In this document: one piece after another, positions 9,295 to 18,231 of the stretch | How positions within the stretch are numbered: the stretch's first letter is position 1 | How the letters are laid out: each line of letters opens with the position of its first letter | Assembly (NCBI RefSeq): GCF_000671395.1 | Contig: NZ_AQQY01000006.1 | Location: 62,001 to 126,000 of the forward strand | Length of the DNA: 64,000 nucleotides | Direction of reading: 5' to 3' | DNA from: Actibacterium atlanticum | Lineage (GTDB): Bacteria > Pseudomonadota > Alphaproteobacteria > Rhodobacterales > Rhodobacteraceae | Made by a program: the position numbers and the translations under genes | Notes under the pieces: generated by a model | Databases searched by the model: none | Told to the model about the DNA's origin: nothing | The model's input: the letters and a program-made list of their open reading frames with translations, nothing else

Positions 9295-11250
9295 ATGAGC
9301 GACAAGACCTATCCACCTAGCGCAGAGCTTGCGGCCAGCGCCCACATCAATGCCGAAAAGTACGACGAGATGTACGCTGCGTCGATTGCTGACCCGGACG
9401 CATTCTGGGACGAGCAAGGCAAGCGCCTAGATTGGATCAAGCCCTACACCAAAGTTAAAAACACCTCCTTTGAGCCCGGCAACATTGATATTAAATGGTA
9501 CGAAGATGGTACGCTGAACGTTGCAGCCAACTGCATCGACCGCCATCTGGAAACCCGCGGTGATCAGACCGCAATTATTTTCGAGCCGGATGATCCGGCT
9601 GAAGAATCCCAGTACATCACCTATAAAGAGCTGCACAAAAGCGTCTGCCGCATGGCCAACATCCTTGAAGATCTGGGTGTACGCAAAGGCGACCGTGTGG
9701 TGCTGTATCTGCCGATGATCCCTGAAGCTGCTTACGCGATGCTGGCCTGTGCCCGCATTGGTGCGATCCACTCGATCGTGTTTGCTGGCTTCTCGCCCGA
9801 TGCACTGGCTGCCCGCGTCAATGGCTCGGATGCCAAAGTCATCATCACTGCTGACTACGCCCCGCGCGGTGGCCGTAAAACGCCGCTCAAGTCGAATGCA
9901 GACGAAGCCCTGCTGCATTGCAAGGACAGCGTCAAATGTCTGGTCGTCAAGCGCACCGGTGGCCAAACCACTTGGGTCGATGGCCGTGACTTCGACTATA
10001 ACGAGCTGGCGCTGGAGGCCGATGAATACTCCAAACCCGCCGAGATGAACGCCGAAGATCCGCTGTTCATCCTCTACACCTCGGGCTCGACCGGTCAGCC
10101 CAAAGGCGTTGTGCACTGCACCGGCGGCTATCTGGTGTATGCCTCCATGACTCAGGAAATCGTCTTTGACTATAAAGAAGGCGACATCTTCTGGTGTACC
10201 GCTGACGTGGGCTGGGTCACCGGCCACAGCTATATCGTTTATGGCCCGCTGGCCAATGGTGCGACCACCATCATGTTCGAAGGTGTGCCGACCTACCCCG
10301 ATGCGGGCCGTTTCTGGGCCGTCTGCGAAAAGCACAAGGTCAACCAGTTCTACACCGCACCGACCGCGATCCGCGCCCTGATGGGTCAGGGTACCGAGTG
10401 GGTCGAAAAGTACGACCTGTCTGACCTGCGCATCCTGGGTTCGGTGGGTGAGCCGATCAACCCCGAAGCCTGGAACTGGTACAACGACGTGGTCGGCAAG
10501 GGCAAATGCCCGATCGTCGACACCTGGTGGCAGACCGAAACCGGCGGTCACATGATGACCCCCCTGCCCGGCGCCCACGCGCTGAAGCCCGGCTCGGCCA
10601 TGAAACCCTTCTTCGGTGTCAAAACCGTCGTTCTGGACCCGCACACGGGCGAAGAGATCGAGGGCAACGGCGTCGAAGGCGTTCTGTGTATCGCTGACAG
10701 CTGGCCGTCGCAGATGCGGACCGTCTGGGGCGACCACGAGCGTTTCGAGAAGACCTATTTCTCGGACTACAAAGGCTACTACTTTGCCGGTGACGGCTGC
10801 CGTCGCGACGAAGACGGTGACTATTGGATCACCGGCCGTGTGGATGACGTGATCAACGTATCGGGTCACCGCATGGGCACGGCCGAGGTCGAAAGCGCGC
10901 TGGTTGCCCACGCCAAAGTGGCCGAGGCCGCCGTGGTTGGCTATCCGCATGACATCAAAGGTCAGGGCATCTATTGCTATGTGACCCTGATGAACGATGT
11001 CGAGCCGACCGAGGAACTGCGCAAGGAACTGCGCACCTGGGTCCGTACCGAGATCGGTCCGATCGCAGCCCCCGACCTGATCCAATGGTCGCCCGGCCTG
11101 CCCAAAACCCGTTCGGGCAAAATCATGCGCCGCATCCTGCGCAAAATCGCCGAAGACGATTTTGGCGCACTGGGCGATACCTCGACCCTGGCCGATCCGT
11201 CGGTTGTGGACGATCTGATCGAAAACCGCATGAACCGTCAGGACGCCTGA
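9295..11250 (+). CDS. acs: Acetyl-CoA synthetase (AMP-forming)
   Basis: This 651-aa enzyme, the usual Acs length, converts acetate, ATP and CoA to acetyl-CoA, AMP and PPi. Motifs: phosphate loop [13 protein letters not shown] (about residues 260-272), the adenylate region [11 protein letters not shown], and the C-terminal [11 protein letters not shown]. The Lys in that last motif is the catalytic residue that Pat/CobB systems acetylate. The ATG at 9295 follows GGGGGGAGATCTTC. It lies downstream of the HAAT transporter and close to the ScfR regulator and the CrbS-like sensor, which fits an acetate-uptake-and-activation locus. A strong terminator follows. Confidence 0.97.
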   Translation: MSDKTYPPSAELAASAHINAEKYDEMYAASIADPDAFWDEQGKRLDWIKPYTKVKNTSFEPGNIDIKWYEDGTLNVAANCIDRHLETRGDQTAIIFEPDDPAEESQYITYKELHKSVCRMANILEDLGVRKGDRVVLYLPMIPEAAYAMLACARIGAIHSIVFAGFSPDALAARVNGSDAKVIITADYAPRGGRKTPLKSNADEALLHCKDSVKCLVVKRTGGQTTWVDGRDFDYNELALEADEYSKPAEMNAEDPLFILYTSGSTGQPKGVVHCTGGYLVYASMTQEIVFDYKEGDIFWCTADVGWVTGHSYIVYGPLANGATTIMFEGVPTYPDAGRFWAVCEKHKVNQFYTAPTAIRALMGQGTEWVEKYDLSDLRILGSVGEPINPEAWNWYNDVVGKGKCPIVDTWWQTETGGHMMTPLPGAHALKPGSAMKPFFGVKTVVLDPHTGEEIEGNGVEGVLCIADSWPSQMRTVWGDHERFEKTYFSDYKGYYFAGDGCRRDEDGDYWITGRVDDVINVSGHRMGTAEVESALVAHAKVAEAAVVGYPHDIKGQGIYCYVTLMNDVEPTEELRKELRTWVRTEIGPIAAPDLIQWSPGLPKTRSGKIMRRILRKIAEDDFGALGDTSTLADPSVVDDLIENRMNRQDA

Positions 11251-11269
11251 TAGGTCCAAAAGAACAAGA

Positions 11270-11331
11270 GCGCCTCTTCAGTGAGGCGCCCTTCCCGGTC
11301 AGCGCAGCGATGCGCTGGCCTTTTTCTTTAT
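11270..11331 (+). terminator. Terminator after acs (tandem hairpins)
   Basis: A 7-bp stem GCGCCTC/GAGGCGC (11270-11289) is followed by a second stem, GGTCAGCGCA/TGCGCTGGCC with one G-T pair and a GCGA loop (11297-11320). The second stem runs into TTTTTCTTTATT. This is a convincing intrinsic terminator for acs. Its T-run touches the stop codon of the opposing mini-lipoprotein gene. Confidence 0.85.
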
Positions 11332-11480
11332 TAGCACCCCGGCGGGGTTACGGTGGTGGCATGATGGCTGATTTCAGCCACGCCGGGTTCGCATTGGCCG
11401 ATCTCTTCTTCCAACTGGGTCGTACACCCCATCAGCGACAGGGCCAAGCCAAGGGTGATTGCGATCTGCTTAAGGGTCAT
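11331..11480 (-). CDS. 49-residue predicted lipoprotein
   Basis: This short frame begins MTLKQIAITLGLALSLMGC, a classic lipoprotein signal: Lys, a hydrophobic core and the lipobox LMGC with Cys19. The mature part is only about 31 residues, with two more cysteines (GQCEPG and the C-terminal PPGC). It could form one disulphide. Its stop lies at the T-run of the acs terminator. The upstream gene on this strand is the divergent RutR-like regulator's neighbour, so it is probably monocistronic. I do not recognise it. Tiny alphaproteobacterial lipoproteins are often missed by gene callers. The near-perfect lipobox is the main support. Confidence 0.6.
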   Translation of the reverse strand: MTLKQIAITLGLALSLMGCTTQLEEEIGQCEPGVAEISHHATTVTPPGC

Positions 11481-11563
11481 GTGGGGTCTCCGCCATGTCA
11501 AACGGCCTGAGCGCCGTCAGCAGAAGGATACCACCTGAACCGATTGGTTTACCTTGACCGGAA

Positions 11564-12889
11564 TCAAGCCGTTGCCCGCAATGCATCATCAATGGTGGTG
11601 ATCAGTTGATCTATCTGCGCCTTGTCGATGATCAATGGCGGCGACAACGCGATGATGTCGCCAGTGGTTCGGATCAGACAGCCGGCCTCCCAACATTTCA
11701 GGTACACATCAAAGGCGCGCTTTGTGGGTTCATCGGGCAGCGGCGCAAGTTCAATCGCACCGACCATCCCAAGGTTGCGGATGTCCACCACATGGGGTGC
11801 ATCACGCAGACTATGCAGCGCGTCCTCCCAGTAGGGGGCCAGTTCAGCGGCGCGCGCAAACAGCCCTTCTTCGCGGTAGGTTTCCAAGGTTGCAACCCCT
11901 GCCGCCGACGCCAGCGGATTGCCCGAATAGGTATAGCCGTGGAACAGCTCAATCATATGATCCGGGCCCTGCATGAACGCCTCGTGGATATGCGATCCGC
12001 ACAGCACCGCCCCCATCGGCACAGCGCCGTTGGTCAGCCCTTTGGCGGTGGTGATCAAATCCGGAGTTACCCCAAAGTAATCCGCCGCAAATGGCGCCCC
12101 CAGACGGCCAAATCCGGTGATGACCTCGTCAAAGATCAATAAGATTCCATGCCGGTCGCATATTTGGCGCAACTTTTGCAGATAGCCCTTGGGTGGCATG
12201 ATCACCCCAGCCGACCCCGCCATCGGTTCAACAATCACCGCGGCGATGGTTTCGGGGCCGTGCAATTGGGCGATGCGTTCCAGATCGTCGGCCAAATCAG
12301 CGCCGGTATCCGGAATACCGCGGATGAAACGGTGTTCAGGCAGATAGGTATGGGGCATGTGATCCACCCCTCCCAGCAAACCGCCAAAGAACTTGCGGTT
12401 GTTGACGATCCCGCCAACCGAAATCCCGCCAAAGTTCACCCCGTGATAGCCCTTTTCTCGGCCGATCAAGCGCGTGCGCTGCCCTTCGCCGCGCATCCGA
12501 TGGTAGGCCAGCGCAATCTTCAACGCGGTTTCCACGCTTTCCGAGCCGGAATTGGTGAAAAACACGTGCTCCAGGCCTTCGGGCGCCATGTCACGCAGAC
12601 TGTTGGCCAGTTCGAACACTTTGGGATGGCCCATCTGGAACGCCGGGGCGTAGTCCATCTCGCCCGCTTGCTTTTGGATGGCCTCTACAATCTTGGGTCG
12701 GTTGTGACCGGCATTGCAGCACCACAATCCGGCGGTCCCGTCCAGAATATCCCGCCCGTCATCACTTTTGTAATGCATGCCATCGGCCCCCACGACCATC
12801 CGTGGGGCGGCCTTGTACTGCCGGTTCGCAGTAAAGGGCATCCAATAGGCCGAAAGATCATTCGGGGCGGGCTTGTGATGCGTATCCAT
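11564..12889 (-). CDS. Class III omega-amino acid:pyruvate aminotransferase
   Basis: The protein is 441 aa from the ATG at 12889 (GAAGG eight bases upstream). A TTG two codons earlier is possible. It is a PLP enzyme of the class III family: FTNSGSESVETALK (PLP phosphate region), FDEVITGFGRLG (Asp that contacts the pyridine N), TTAKGLTNG with the Schiff-base Lys, and YTYSGNPLASAA. Overall it resembles beta-alanine:pyruvate and (S)-omega transaminases (AYWMPFTANRQYK start). It is divergent from a RutR-like regulator. Because beta-alanine is an end product of pyrimidine breakdown, that amino donor is plausible. The exact substrate is not readable. Confidence 0.9.
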   Translation of the reverse strand: MDTHHKPAPNDLSAYWMPFTANRQYKAAPRMVVGADGMHYKSDDGRDILDGTAGLWCCNAGHNRPKIVEAIQKQAGEMDYAPAFQMGHPKVFELANSLRDMAPEGLEHVFFTNSGSESVETALKIALAYHRMRGEGQRTRLIGREKGYHGVNFGGISVGGIVNNRKFFGGLLGGVDHMPHTYLPEHRFIRGIPDTGADLADDLERIAQLHGPETIAAVIVEPMAGSAGVIMPPKGYLQKLRQICDRHGILLIFDEVITGFGRLGAPFAADYFGVTPDLITTAKGLTNGAVPMGAVLCGSHIHEAFMQGPDHMIELFHGYTYSGNPLASAAGVATLETYREEGLFARAAELAPYWEDALHSLRDAPHVVDIRNLGMVGAIELAPLPDEPTKRAFDVYLKCWEAGCLIRTTGDIIALSPPLIIDKAQIDQLITTIDDALRATA

Positions 12890-12929
12890 TGTCAAACCTT
12901 CTTGAAGAACACGGGGTGTCGGGTCGGCT

Positions 12930-12961
12930 TAGGCTAGCACTGGTGTTATAACAGTCAAGGC
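12930..12961 (-). promoter_or_regulatory. Candidate promoter of the aminotransferase with embedded palindrome
   Basis: On the minus strand TTGACT (about 12953-12958) stands 16 bp before TAGCCT, a reasonable -35/-10 pair for the aminotransferase. Between them lies the perfect 10-bp palindrome TGTTATAACA (12944-12953). It is well placed to be the operator of the divergent TetR-type regulator. No protection data; candidate only. Confidence 0.35.
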
Positions 12962-13006
12962 AAAGCGACGCTGGACACTGACCCCGGCGTGCTCTTTAAA
13001 CAGAGT

Positions 13007-13627
13007 ATGACCCAAACGCGCCAACCTAAAACCCGAATTCAGCAAAAGAACACCAGCGCCATTCTGGATGCTGCGCTGGACGTGTTCTCGCAATACGGAT
13101 TTCGTGGATCAACTCTGGACCAGATCGCCGACAAGGCTGGCCTGTCCAAGCCGAACCTGCTGTATTACTTCCCGTCCAAAGACGCCATACATGCCGCGTT
13201 GCTGGAACGTATTCTGGACACCTGGGACGAGCCATTGGCCCAGATAGACCCGGACGGCGATCCCGAAGAAGAGATCATGCGTTACGTGATGAGCAAATTG
13301 GAAGCCGCGCGGGATTATCCGCGCGAAAGCCGCCTGTTCGCCAACGAAATCCTGCATGGCGCGCCCAACATCAAATCCTTGCTGGAAGGCGAAATCAAAG
13401 ACCTTGTCGATGAAAAGGCCGCCGTTATTCAGGGCTGGGTGGATACGGGCAAGATTGCCGATCTGCATCCCTATCACCTGATTTTCTCGATCTGGGCGCT
13501 GACGCAAAACTATGCCGACTTTGACGTTCAGGTGCGTGTCACCCTTGGCGAAGAAGGCCAGGATCCTTTCCCGGGCGCTGAAACTTTTCTGCGTGGGCTA
13601 TTCCACAAATTGCTACGACCCAGTTAA
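13007..13627 (+). CDS. TetR-family regulator, RutR-like
   Basis: This 206-aa protein starts at the ATG at 13007; a GTG six codons upstream is in frame. The N-terminal DNA-binding domain includes AALDVFSQYGFRGSTLDQIA and KAGLSKPNLLYYFPSKDAI. The C-terminal half (SRLFANEILHGAPNIKSLL, WVDTGKIADLHPYHLIFSIW) matches the RutR-type TetR_C_3 domain, which in E. coli senses uracil/thymine. It is divergent from the omega-aminotransferase, giving a textbook regulator-target arrangement. The ligand is probably a pyrimidine or related catabolite. That is inferred from family and from the beta-alanine link. Confidence 0.88.
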   Translation: MTQTRQPKTRIQQKNTSAILDAALDVFSQYGFRGSTLDQIADKAGLSKPNLLYYFPSKDAIHAALLERILDTWDEPLAQIDPDGDPEEEIMRYVMSKLEAARDYPRESRLFANEILHGAPNIKSLLEGEIKDLVDEKAAVIQGWVDTGKIADLHPYHLIFSIWALTQNYADFDVQVRVTLGEEGQDPFPGAETFLRGLFHKLLRPS

Positions 13628-13800
13628 TTATTATAGATAAATTATTTCTTTAAATCTATTAAACTGCCAGAATTGACAGTTTTGCCGGTTTTTCCCCCTT
13701 CGACTCGCTTTAAACAAACCGGGCAATCGCGTATAAGCGCGGGACAATAGAAATGACGATACCCGGCAATACGGGCGCATGACCACCGATCGAGGACAGC

Positions 13801-14289
13801 ATGACCAAACTATCCCATGACGCGGACGTAGCCTTCATTCAGGCTCTGGCCGAACTGCTGCGTGAAAACGACCTGACCGAACTGCAGGTCAAACGCGAAT
13901 ACGCCGAAGATGACAGCCTTGATGTGCGCGTGTCGCGCGCCAAGGAAGTTGTCGCCGCCGTTGCCGCGCCTGCCGCGGCCCCGGTTGCAGCTGCAGCCCC
14001 TGCCGCGGCGCCTGCCGCTGCTGCGCCGGCGGCTCAGGAAGACCCAGCACAAATGCCGGGCGCTGTGACCTCGCCGATGGTGGGCACCGCCTATTTGCAG
14101 CCGGAACCAGGCGCGAAGTCTTTCGTGCAGGTCGGCGATCAGGTGTCCGAAGGCCAGACCGTGCTGATCATCGAAGCGATGAAGACGATGAACCAGATTC
14201 CGGCGCCCCATTCAGGCACCGTCAAGCGCATCCTGATCGAAGACGGCACGCCCGTTGAATTCGGCGCGCCTCTGATGATCATCGACTAA
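13801..14289 (+). CDS. accB: Acetyl-CoA carboxylase biotin carboxyl carrier protein
   Basis: This 162-aa protein has an N-terminal helical domain (residues 1-50), an Ala/Pro-rich flexible linker (about 54-82, [15 protein letters not shown] and on) and a C-terminal biotinyl domain (about 85-162). The biotinylated Lys is in [13 protein letters not shown]. It carries biotin between the carboxylase and carboxyltransferase of fatty acid synthesis. It lies 10 bp upstream of accC in a standard accBC operon. A possible promoter (TTTAAA, 17 bp, TATAAG at 13732-13737) precedes it. Confidence 0.96.
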   Translation: MTKLSHDADVAFIQALAELLRENDLTELQVKREYAEDDSLDVRVSRAKEVVAAVAAPAAAPVAAAAPAAAPAAAAPAAQEDPAQMPGAVTSPMVGTAYLQPEPGAKSFVQVGDQVSEGQTVLIIEAMKTMNQIPAPHSGTVKRILIEDGTPVEFGAPLMIID

Positions 14290-14299
14290 GGCGCACAAT

Positions 14300-15649
14300 A
14301 TGTTTGAAAAAATCCTGATCGCCAACCGTGGGGAAATCGCGTTGCGGGTCATCCGCGCCTGTCGCGAAATGGGGATCAAATCGGTTGCGGTGCATTCCAC
14401 CGCAGATGCCGATGCGATGCATGTGCGCATGGCCGACGAGGCCGTGTGTGTCGGCCCGGCCCCGGGGACCGAAAGCTATCTTTCCATTCCCGCCATCGTT
14501 TCCGCCTGCGAGATCACCGGCGCAGACGCCATCCATCCCGGGTACGGCTTCTTGTCGGAAAACGCGAACTTCGTTCAGATCGTACAGGACCACGATATCG
14601 CCTTTATCGGCCCGACGGCGGAACACATCCGCATCATGGGTGACAAGATCACCGCCAAGGAGACGATGAAGAAACTGGGCGTGCCCTGCGTGCCCGGCTC
14701 GGACGGCGGCGTGCCAACGCTGGAAGAGGCCCGCAAGGTAGCCGCTGAAATCGGGTACCCCGTGATCATCAAAGCCACCGCCGGTGGCGGTGGGCGCGGC
14801 ATGAAGCTGGCCAAGACTGCAGATGATCTGGACGAGGCATTCCAGACCGCCCGCGCAGAGGGCAAAGCCGCCTTTGGCAACCCCGAGGTCTATATCGAAA
14901 AGTACCTTGGCAAGCCGCGCCACATCGAAATTCAGGTGTTTGGCGATGGCAAAGGCAATGCCGTACATCTGGGCGAGCGTGACTGTTCGCTGCAGCGTCG
15001 CCACCAGAAAGTCTTTGAAGAGGCCCCCGGCCCCGCCATTGATCCCGAAACCCGCGCCCGGATCGGTCAGGTTTGTGCCGATGCGGTTGCTGGCATCAAC
15101 TATATCGGCGCAGGCACCATCGAGTTTCTGTTTGAAGACGGTGAGTTTTATTTCATCGAGATGAACACCCGCCTTCAGGTGGAACACCCGGTGACCGAAG
15201 GTATTTTCGGGGTTGATCTGGTACGTGAACAGATCCGGGTGGCCGAAGGTCTGCCGCTGTCGTTCAGTCAGGACGATCTGGAGATCAACGGCCATTCCAT
15301 CGAAGTGCGGATCAACGCTGAAAAGCTGCCTAACTTTTCGCCCTGTCCGGGGAAAATCTCGGCGTTCCACGCGCCGGGCGGCCTTGGCGTACGGATGGAT
15401 TCGGCGCTGTATGACGGCTATTCGATCCCGCCTTACTATGACAGCCTGATCGGCAAGCTGATCGTCCATGGCCGCGACCGGAACGAGGCTCTGGCCCGTC
15501 TGAACCGCGCCCTCGGAGAGCTGATCATCGACGGTATCGACACCACCGTGCCGCTGTTTCACGCCCTGTTGCAGGAAGCCGACATCCAGAGTGGAGATTA
15601 CGATATCCACTGGCTGGAACACTGGCTGGAAAGCAACCTGACCGATTGA
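14300..15649 (+). CDS. accC: Acetyl-CoA carboxylase biotin carboxylase subunit
   Basis: This 449-aa ATP-grasp enzyme is typical of AccC. It begins [20 protein letters not shown] and has the glycine-rich ATP lid [12 protein letters not shown] (about residues 159-170). The metal/active-site region is [19 protein letters not shown], followed by [14 protein letters not shown]. It carboxylates the biotin on AccB with bicarbonate and ATP. It sits between accB and aat; the aat start lies 3 bp after its stop, so aat is probably co-transcribed. Confidence 0.97.
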   Translation: MFEKILIANRGEIALRVIRACREMGIKSVAVHSTADADAMHVRMADEAVCVGPAPGTESYLSIPAIVSACEITGADAIHPGYGFLSENANFVQIVQDHDIAFIGPTAEHIRIMGDKITAKETMKKLGVPCVPGSDGGVPTLEEARKVAAEIGYPVIIKATAGGGGRGMKLAKTADDLDEAFQTARAEGKAAFGNPEVYIEKYLGKPRHIEIQVFGDGKGNAVHLGERDCSLQRRHQKVFEEAPGPAIDPETRARIGQVCADAVAGINYIGAGTIEFLFEDGEFYFIEMNTRLQVEHPVTEGIFGVDLVREQIRVAEGLPLSFSQDDLEINGHSIEVRINAEKLPNFSPCPGKISAFHAPGGLGVRMDSALYDGYSIPPYYDSLIGKLIVHGRDRNEALARLNRALGELIIDGIDTTVPLFHALLQEADIQSGDYDIHWLEHWLESNLTD

Positions 15650-15651
15650 CC

Positions 15652-16293
15652 ATGGCACAGCAGCCCCTGACAGCCGAGCTGTTGCTGCATGCCTATTCGG
15701 TTGGCATCTTTCCGATGTCTGAACACCGGGACGATCCAGAGGTTTTCTGGGTCGACCCTCTTCATCGCGGGGTACTCCCGCTGGATGGGTTCCGCATCTC
15801 GAAATCGTTAAAGAAAGCGATCCGACGCCCCGATTACCGTGTGGCGGTGGATACGGCCTTTTCAGATGTGGTGCGCGCTTGCGCTGATCGCGATGAAACA
15901 TGGATCAACGAGACGATCTTTGATCTTTGCGGCCAGCTACACGATCTTGGCGCGGCCCATTCCTTCGAGCTATGGCAGGACGACAGGTTGGTTGGCGGGG
16001 CTTACGGCGTGGCTTTGGGGGGGGCATTCTTTGGCGAAAGCATGTTTTCAGCCCGGCGCGATGCGTCAAAGATTGTGCTGGCCTATCTTGTGGACCATCT
16101 GCGCCAAGCCGGGTTTACCCTGCTGGATACGCAGTTCATCACGCCGCATCTGGAAAGTTTAGGGGCAATCGAAATCCCGCGTGACGACTATCGGGCGCAA
16201 CTGGCCAAGGCGCTGGAATTGGACACGGATTTCGGCGCTGTACCCGTGCCCGATGCTCACTCGCTGCTGCAGCGCATGACCCAGACGTCGTAA
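15652..16293 (+). CDS. aat: Leucyl/phenylalanyl-tRNA--protein transferase
   Basis: This 213-aa protein (ATG at 15652; a TTG two codons earlier overlaps accC) begins TAELLLHAYSVGIFPMSE and continues with FWVDPLHRGVLPLDGF, the conserved Aat block. VGGAYGVALGGAFFGESMFS and LLDTQFITPHLESLGA also match. It adds Leu or Phe to N-terminal Lys/Arg of proteins, making them ClpS-ClpAP substrates (N-end rule). It is linked to accC. The last 37 bp overlap the convergent DUF2155 gene end to end. Confidence 0.95.
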   Translation: MAQQPLTAELLLHAYSVGIFPMSEHRDDPEVFWVDPLHRGVLPLDGFRISKSLKKAIRRPDYRVAVDTAFSDVVRACADRDETWINETIFDLCGQLHDLGAAHSFELWQDDRLVGGAYGVALGGAFFGESMFSARRDASKIVLAYLVDHLRQAGFTLLDTQFITPHLESLGAIEIPRDDYRAQLAKALELDTDFGAVPVPDAHSLLQRMTQTS

Positions 16294-16802
16294 CGCGGAT
16301 GATCCAGCGCTGACAGGGCCGGGCTTGATGCAAACATCCACCCCGCAAAGGTATCTACCTGCGCCCCGACATTGCGCACCTGTACATAGGCATAGGCATC
16401 AGACGAGGGGTTATCCGCCGGATAGCGGCATTCGCCCAGCGTGATTTCAATGCGGCCAAAGCCTGTGGTCTGACCGTTGGCCAGCTCCATATCATTGAGC
16501 GCGCCCGAGACACGGTCCAGCACACGCAAAACGGCACCGGGTGCGGCTTCAGCCTTTTCTTCCTCAATCTGCGGGATCGGGGCAAAGCCTGCGTCTGCGG
16601 CCTCTTCCGGGGTCAGGGGTTCCAGGCTGATTTCTGGATCAAGGGCAGTATCAGTATCGCTTAGCCCCATGTCTGGCGGAATCGGCGCATCCAATCCGAT
16701 CTGTGGCTCTTGGATGTCGTCCAGCGGAATGACCTCGATCGTTTCCTGACTGAAAGCCGGGCCGGCAATCAGCAGCGCACAAACCGGCAACGCCCGAATC
16801 AT
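16257..16802 (-). CDS. DUF2155 family exported protein
   Basis: This 181-aa protein has a signal peptide (MIRALPVCALLIAGPAFSQE), an acidic proline-rich stretch (residues 25-85) and the C-terminal DUF2155 domain. Key patches are LRVLDRVSGALNDMELANGQ, ITLGECRYPADNP and FAGWMFASSPALSALDHPRYDVWVMRC. The two Cys (in GECRYP and VMRCSS) may pair. The family is widespread in Alphaproteobacteria without a known function. It is the last gene of an NDUFA12-MlaD-like-DUF2155 operon and its start overlaps the MlaD-like stop (ATGA). A periplasmic or envelope role is likely. Confidence 0.9.
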   Translation of the reverse strand: MIRALPVCALLIAGPAFSQETIEVIPLDDIQEPQIGLDAPIPPDMGLSDTDTALDPEISLEPLTPEEAADAGFAPIPQIEEEKAEAAPGAVLRVLDRVSGALNDMELANGQTTGFGRIEITLGECRYPADNPSSDAYAYVQVRNVGAQVDTFAGWMFASSPALSALDHPRYDVWVMRCSSE

Positions 16803-17260
16803 TGTGTCGCCTCACCATCATCGCGCGATACGAATTTCATCAACAAGGTCACAAGACTGACAGAGCCTTGGGTGTCTTCGATTTCGCCGCCCGGTTCGAT
16901 GTTGAACGGGGACCCGCCCGGCAGAATCTCAACGAAATTTCCGCCCAGCAGGCCTTCGGAAGAAATCAGGATCGCACTGTCATCGGGCAGCTCCAGCGCG
17001 CTATCTACCGTGAAAGTCGCATCGGCGCGGAACGTCAGCGGGTTCAGTTCCAGCTCGGTGATCGACCCGACTTTGACACCCGCCATCTTGACTTCGGTGC
17101 CTACGGAAACCCCCTGAACCGAGCGAAACGAGGCCGTCAATTCATAGTTGTCGCTGCTGCTGTTTCCCACCCCGGTGGCATTGCCCAGATACAGGACAAA
17201 TCCAACGGCCGCGGCCAGCACAGCCCCCCCAACAGCGATCTCTGTTTTGCTTTCAGACAT
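16799..17260 (-). CDS. mlaD: MlaD-like (MCE domain) phospholipid transport component
   Basis: This 153-aa protein has one N-terminal transmembrane anchor (IAVGGAVLAAAVGFVLYLG, about residues 7-25) and a single MCE domain (ELTASFRSVQGVSVGTEVKMAGVKVG, then ISSEGLLGGNFVEILPGG). MlaD forms the periplasmic hexamer of the MlaFEDB system, which moves phospholipids between the envelope membranes. The other mla genes are absent here, as is common in roseobacters, where mlaD sits with the NDUFA12 gene. It starts 2 bp after the NDUFA12 stop. Confidence 0.9.
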   Translation of the reverse strand: MSESKTEIAVGGAVLAAAVGFVLYLGNATGVGNSSSDNYELTASFRSVQGVSVGTEVKMAGVKVGSITELELNPLTFRADATFTVDSALELPDDSAILISSEGLLGGNFVEILPGGSPFNIEPGGEIEDTQGSVSLVTLLMKFVSRDDGEATQ

Positions 17261-17262
17261 GG

Positions 17263-17646
17263 TTACTCGGGCTGCCAGGCCTCGTAATCACGGCGATCCG
17301 CCGGAGCGGCTTGCCGCAAAGACCCTGCCGGTGCATAGGCCATTGCAGTGCCGGTCAGATTTTCCTGATGCGGCTTTTCCCACGTTTTATGCACCAAAGG
17401 TGCATCGGTGGGCGCTTCTTTAAAGGTAAAGTGCAGCCAGCCATGCCAGTCGGGGTCGATGCGGCTGGCCTCGACCTCACCGTCATAGATCACCCAACGG
17501 CGCTTACCATCGCGGGTTTCATAAAAGACATTGCCCTGCGTATCTTCGCCCACTTTGACGCCCTTGCGCCACGTGAACAACTGCGTGCCGATGGTCTGGT
17601 CATTCCACCAGGTTACCAGGCGCAAAACAGTGTTGATGATCCCCAT
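17263..17646 (-). CDS. NDUFA12 family complex I accessory subunit
   Basis: The 127-aa protein matches the mitochondrial B17.2/NDUFA12 family: [21 protein letters not shown], then [19 protein letters not shown] and [11 protein letters not shown]. These supernumerary complex I subunits occur in Alphaproteobacteria and mitochondria and sit on the peripheral arm. A GGAGG site precedes the ATG at 17646. It heads the three-gene operon with mlaD and DUF2155; why these genes travel together is not known. Confidence 0.95.
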   Translation of the reverse strand: MGIINTVLRLVTWWNDQTIGTQLFTWRKGVKVGEDTQGNVFYETRDGKRRWVIYDGEVEASRIDPDWHGWLHFTFKEAPTDAPLVHKTWEKPHQENLTGTAMAYAPAGSLRQAAPADRRDYEAWQPE

Positions 17647-17735
17647 GATCCCTCCGGCCTTTGCATGCCTGTCCTATATGGATCAACCACGCGCTCAGGT
17701 CCAGAGCGAACACCCGCGCTGAGGCGGTTGGTCGC

Positions 17736-18116
17736 TTATCCTTGTTTGGCTGTGACCTCAATTTCGATTTTCATCTCTGGTTCCATCAATGGGCAGGAAA
17801 TCATCGTCGCCGCCGGGCGGACTTCGCCAAAGAAACCCTGCAGCACAGGCCAGCATTTCTCGAAATCCTGAGCGTCAGGCAGGATATAGCGCACACGGGT
17901 CACATTCTCCATCGTTGCCCCGGCCTGTTCCAGCGCGCCTTGAATGGTGGTCAATGCGTTGCGGCACTGATCGGCCACCTCGGAGGGCAGGGTCATGGTC
18001 TGATAGTCATACCCGGTGGTGCCCGACACAAACACCCAGCCATCCTGAACCACCGCGCGCGAGTATCCGATTTGCGCCTCGAACGGTGAGCCGGAAGAGA
18101 TAAGTTTACGGGTCAT
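17736..18116 (-). CDS. RidA family (enamine/imine deaminase-like) protein
   Basis: The 126-aa protein runs from the ATG at 18116, set by a TAAGGA site; a longer upstream frame is not RidA-like. Typical blocks are the start MTRKLISSGSPFEAQIGYSR, VFVSGTTGYDYQTM, and NVTRVRYILPD. It ends MISCPLMEPEMKIEIEVTA. In canonical RidA an Arg in the last strand region binds the carboxylate; here R105-like positions are replaced by MISCP, so it belongs to another subgroup and deaminase activity is uncertain. It is monocistronic and divergent from the metallopeptidase gene. Confidence 0.9.
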   Translation of the reverse strand: MTRKLISSGSPFEAQIGYSRAVVQDGWVFVSGTTGYDYQTMTLPSEVADQCRNALTTIQGALEQAGATMENVTRVRYILPDAQDFEKCWPVLQGFFGEVRPAATMISCPLMEPEMKIEIEVTAKQG

Positions 18117-18231
18117 GACGATGTCCTTACTGCAGTGGTGTTTGATGTGTCCTAGCCGGGTTTCCCCGCAAAGACCATTGCAATAGACGATGGTCTTGCG
18201 CAGTCTTCGCAGACGACCAACGGAGATCGTC

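Noticed and set aside
9427-11259. A 610-codon open frame opposite acs
   Set aside because: It mirrors acs in the complementary strand, has no recognisable motifs, and long antisense frames are expected at this GC content.
14279-15901. A 540-codon open frame opposite accC
   Set aside because: Complement of a canonical biotin carboxylase with no protein-like motifs.
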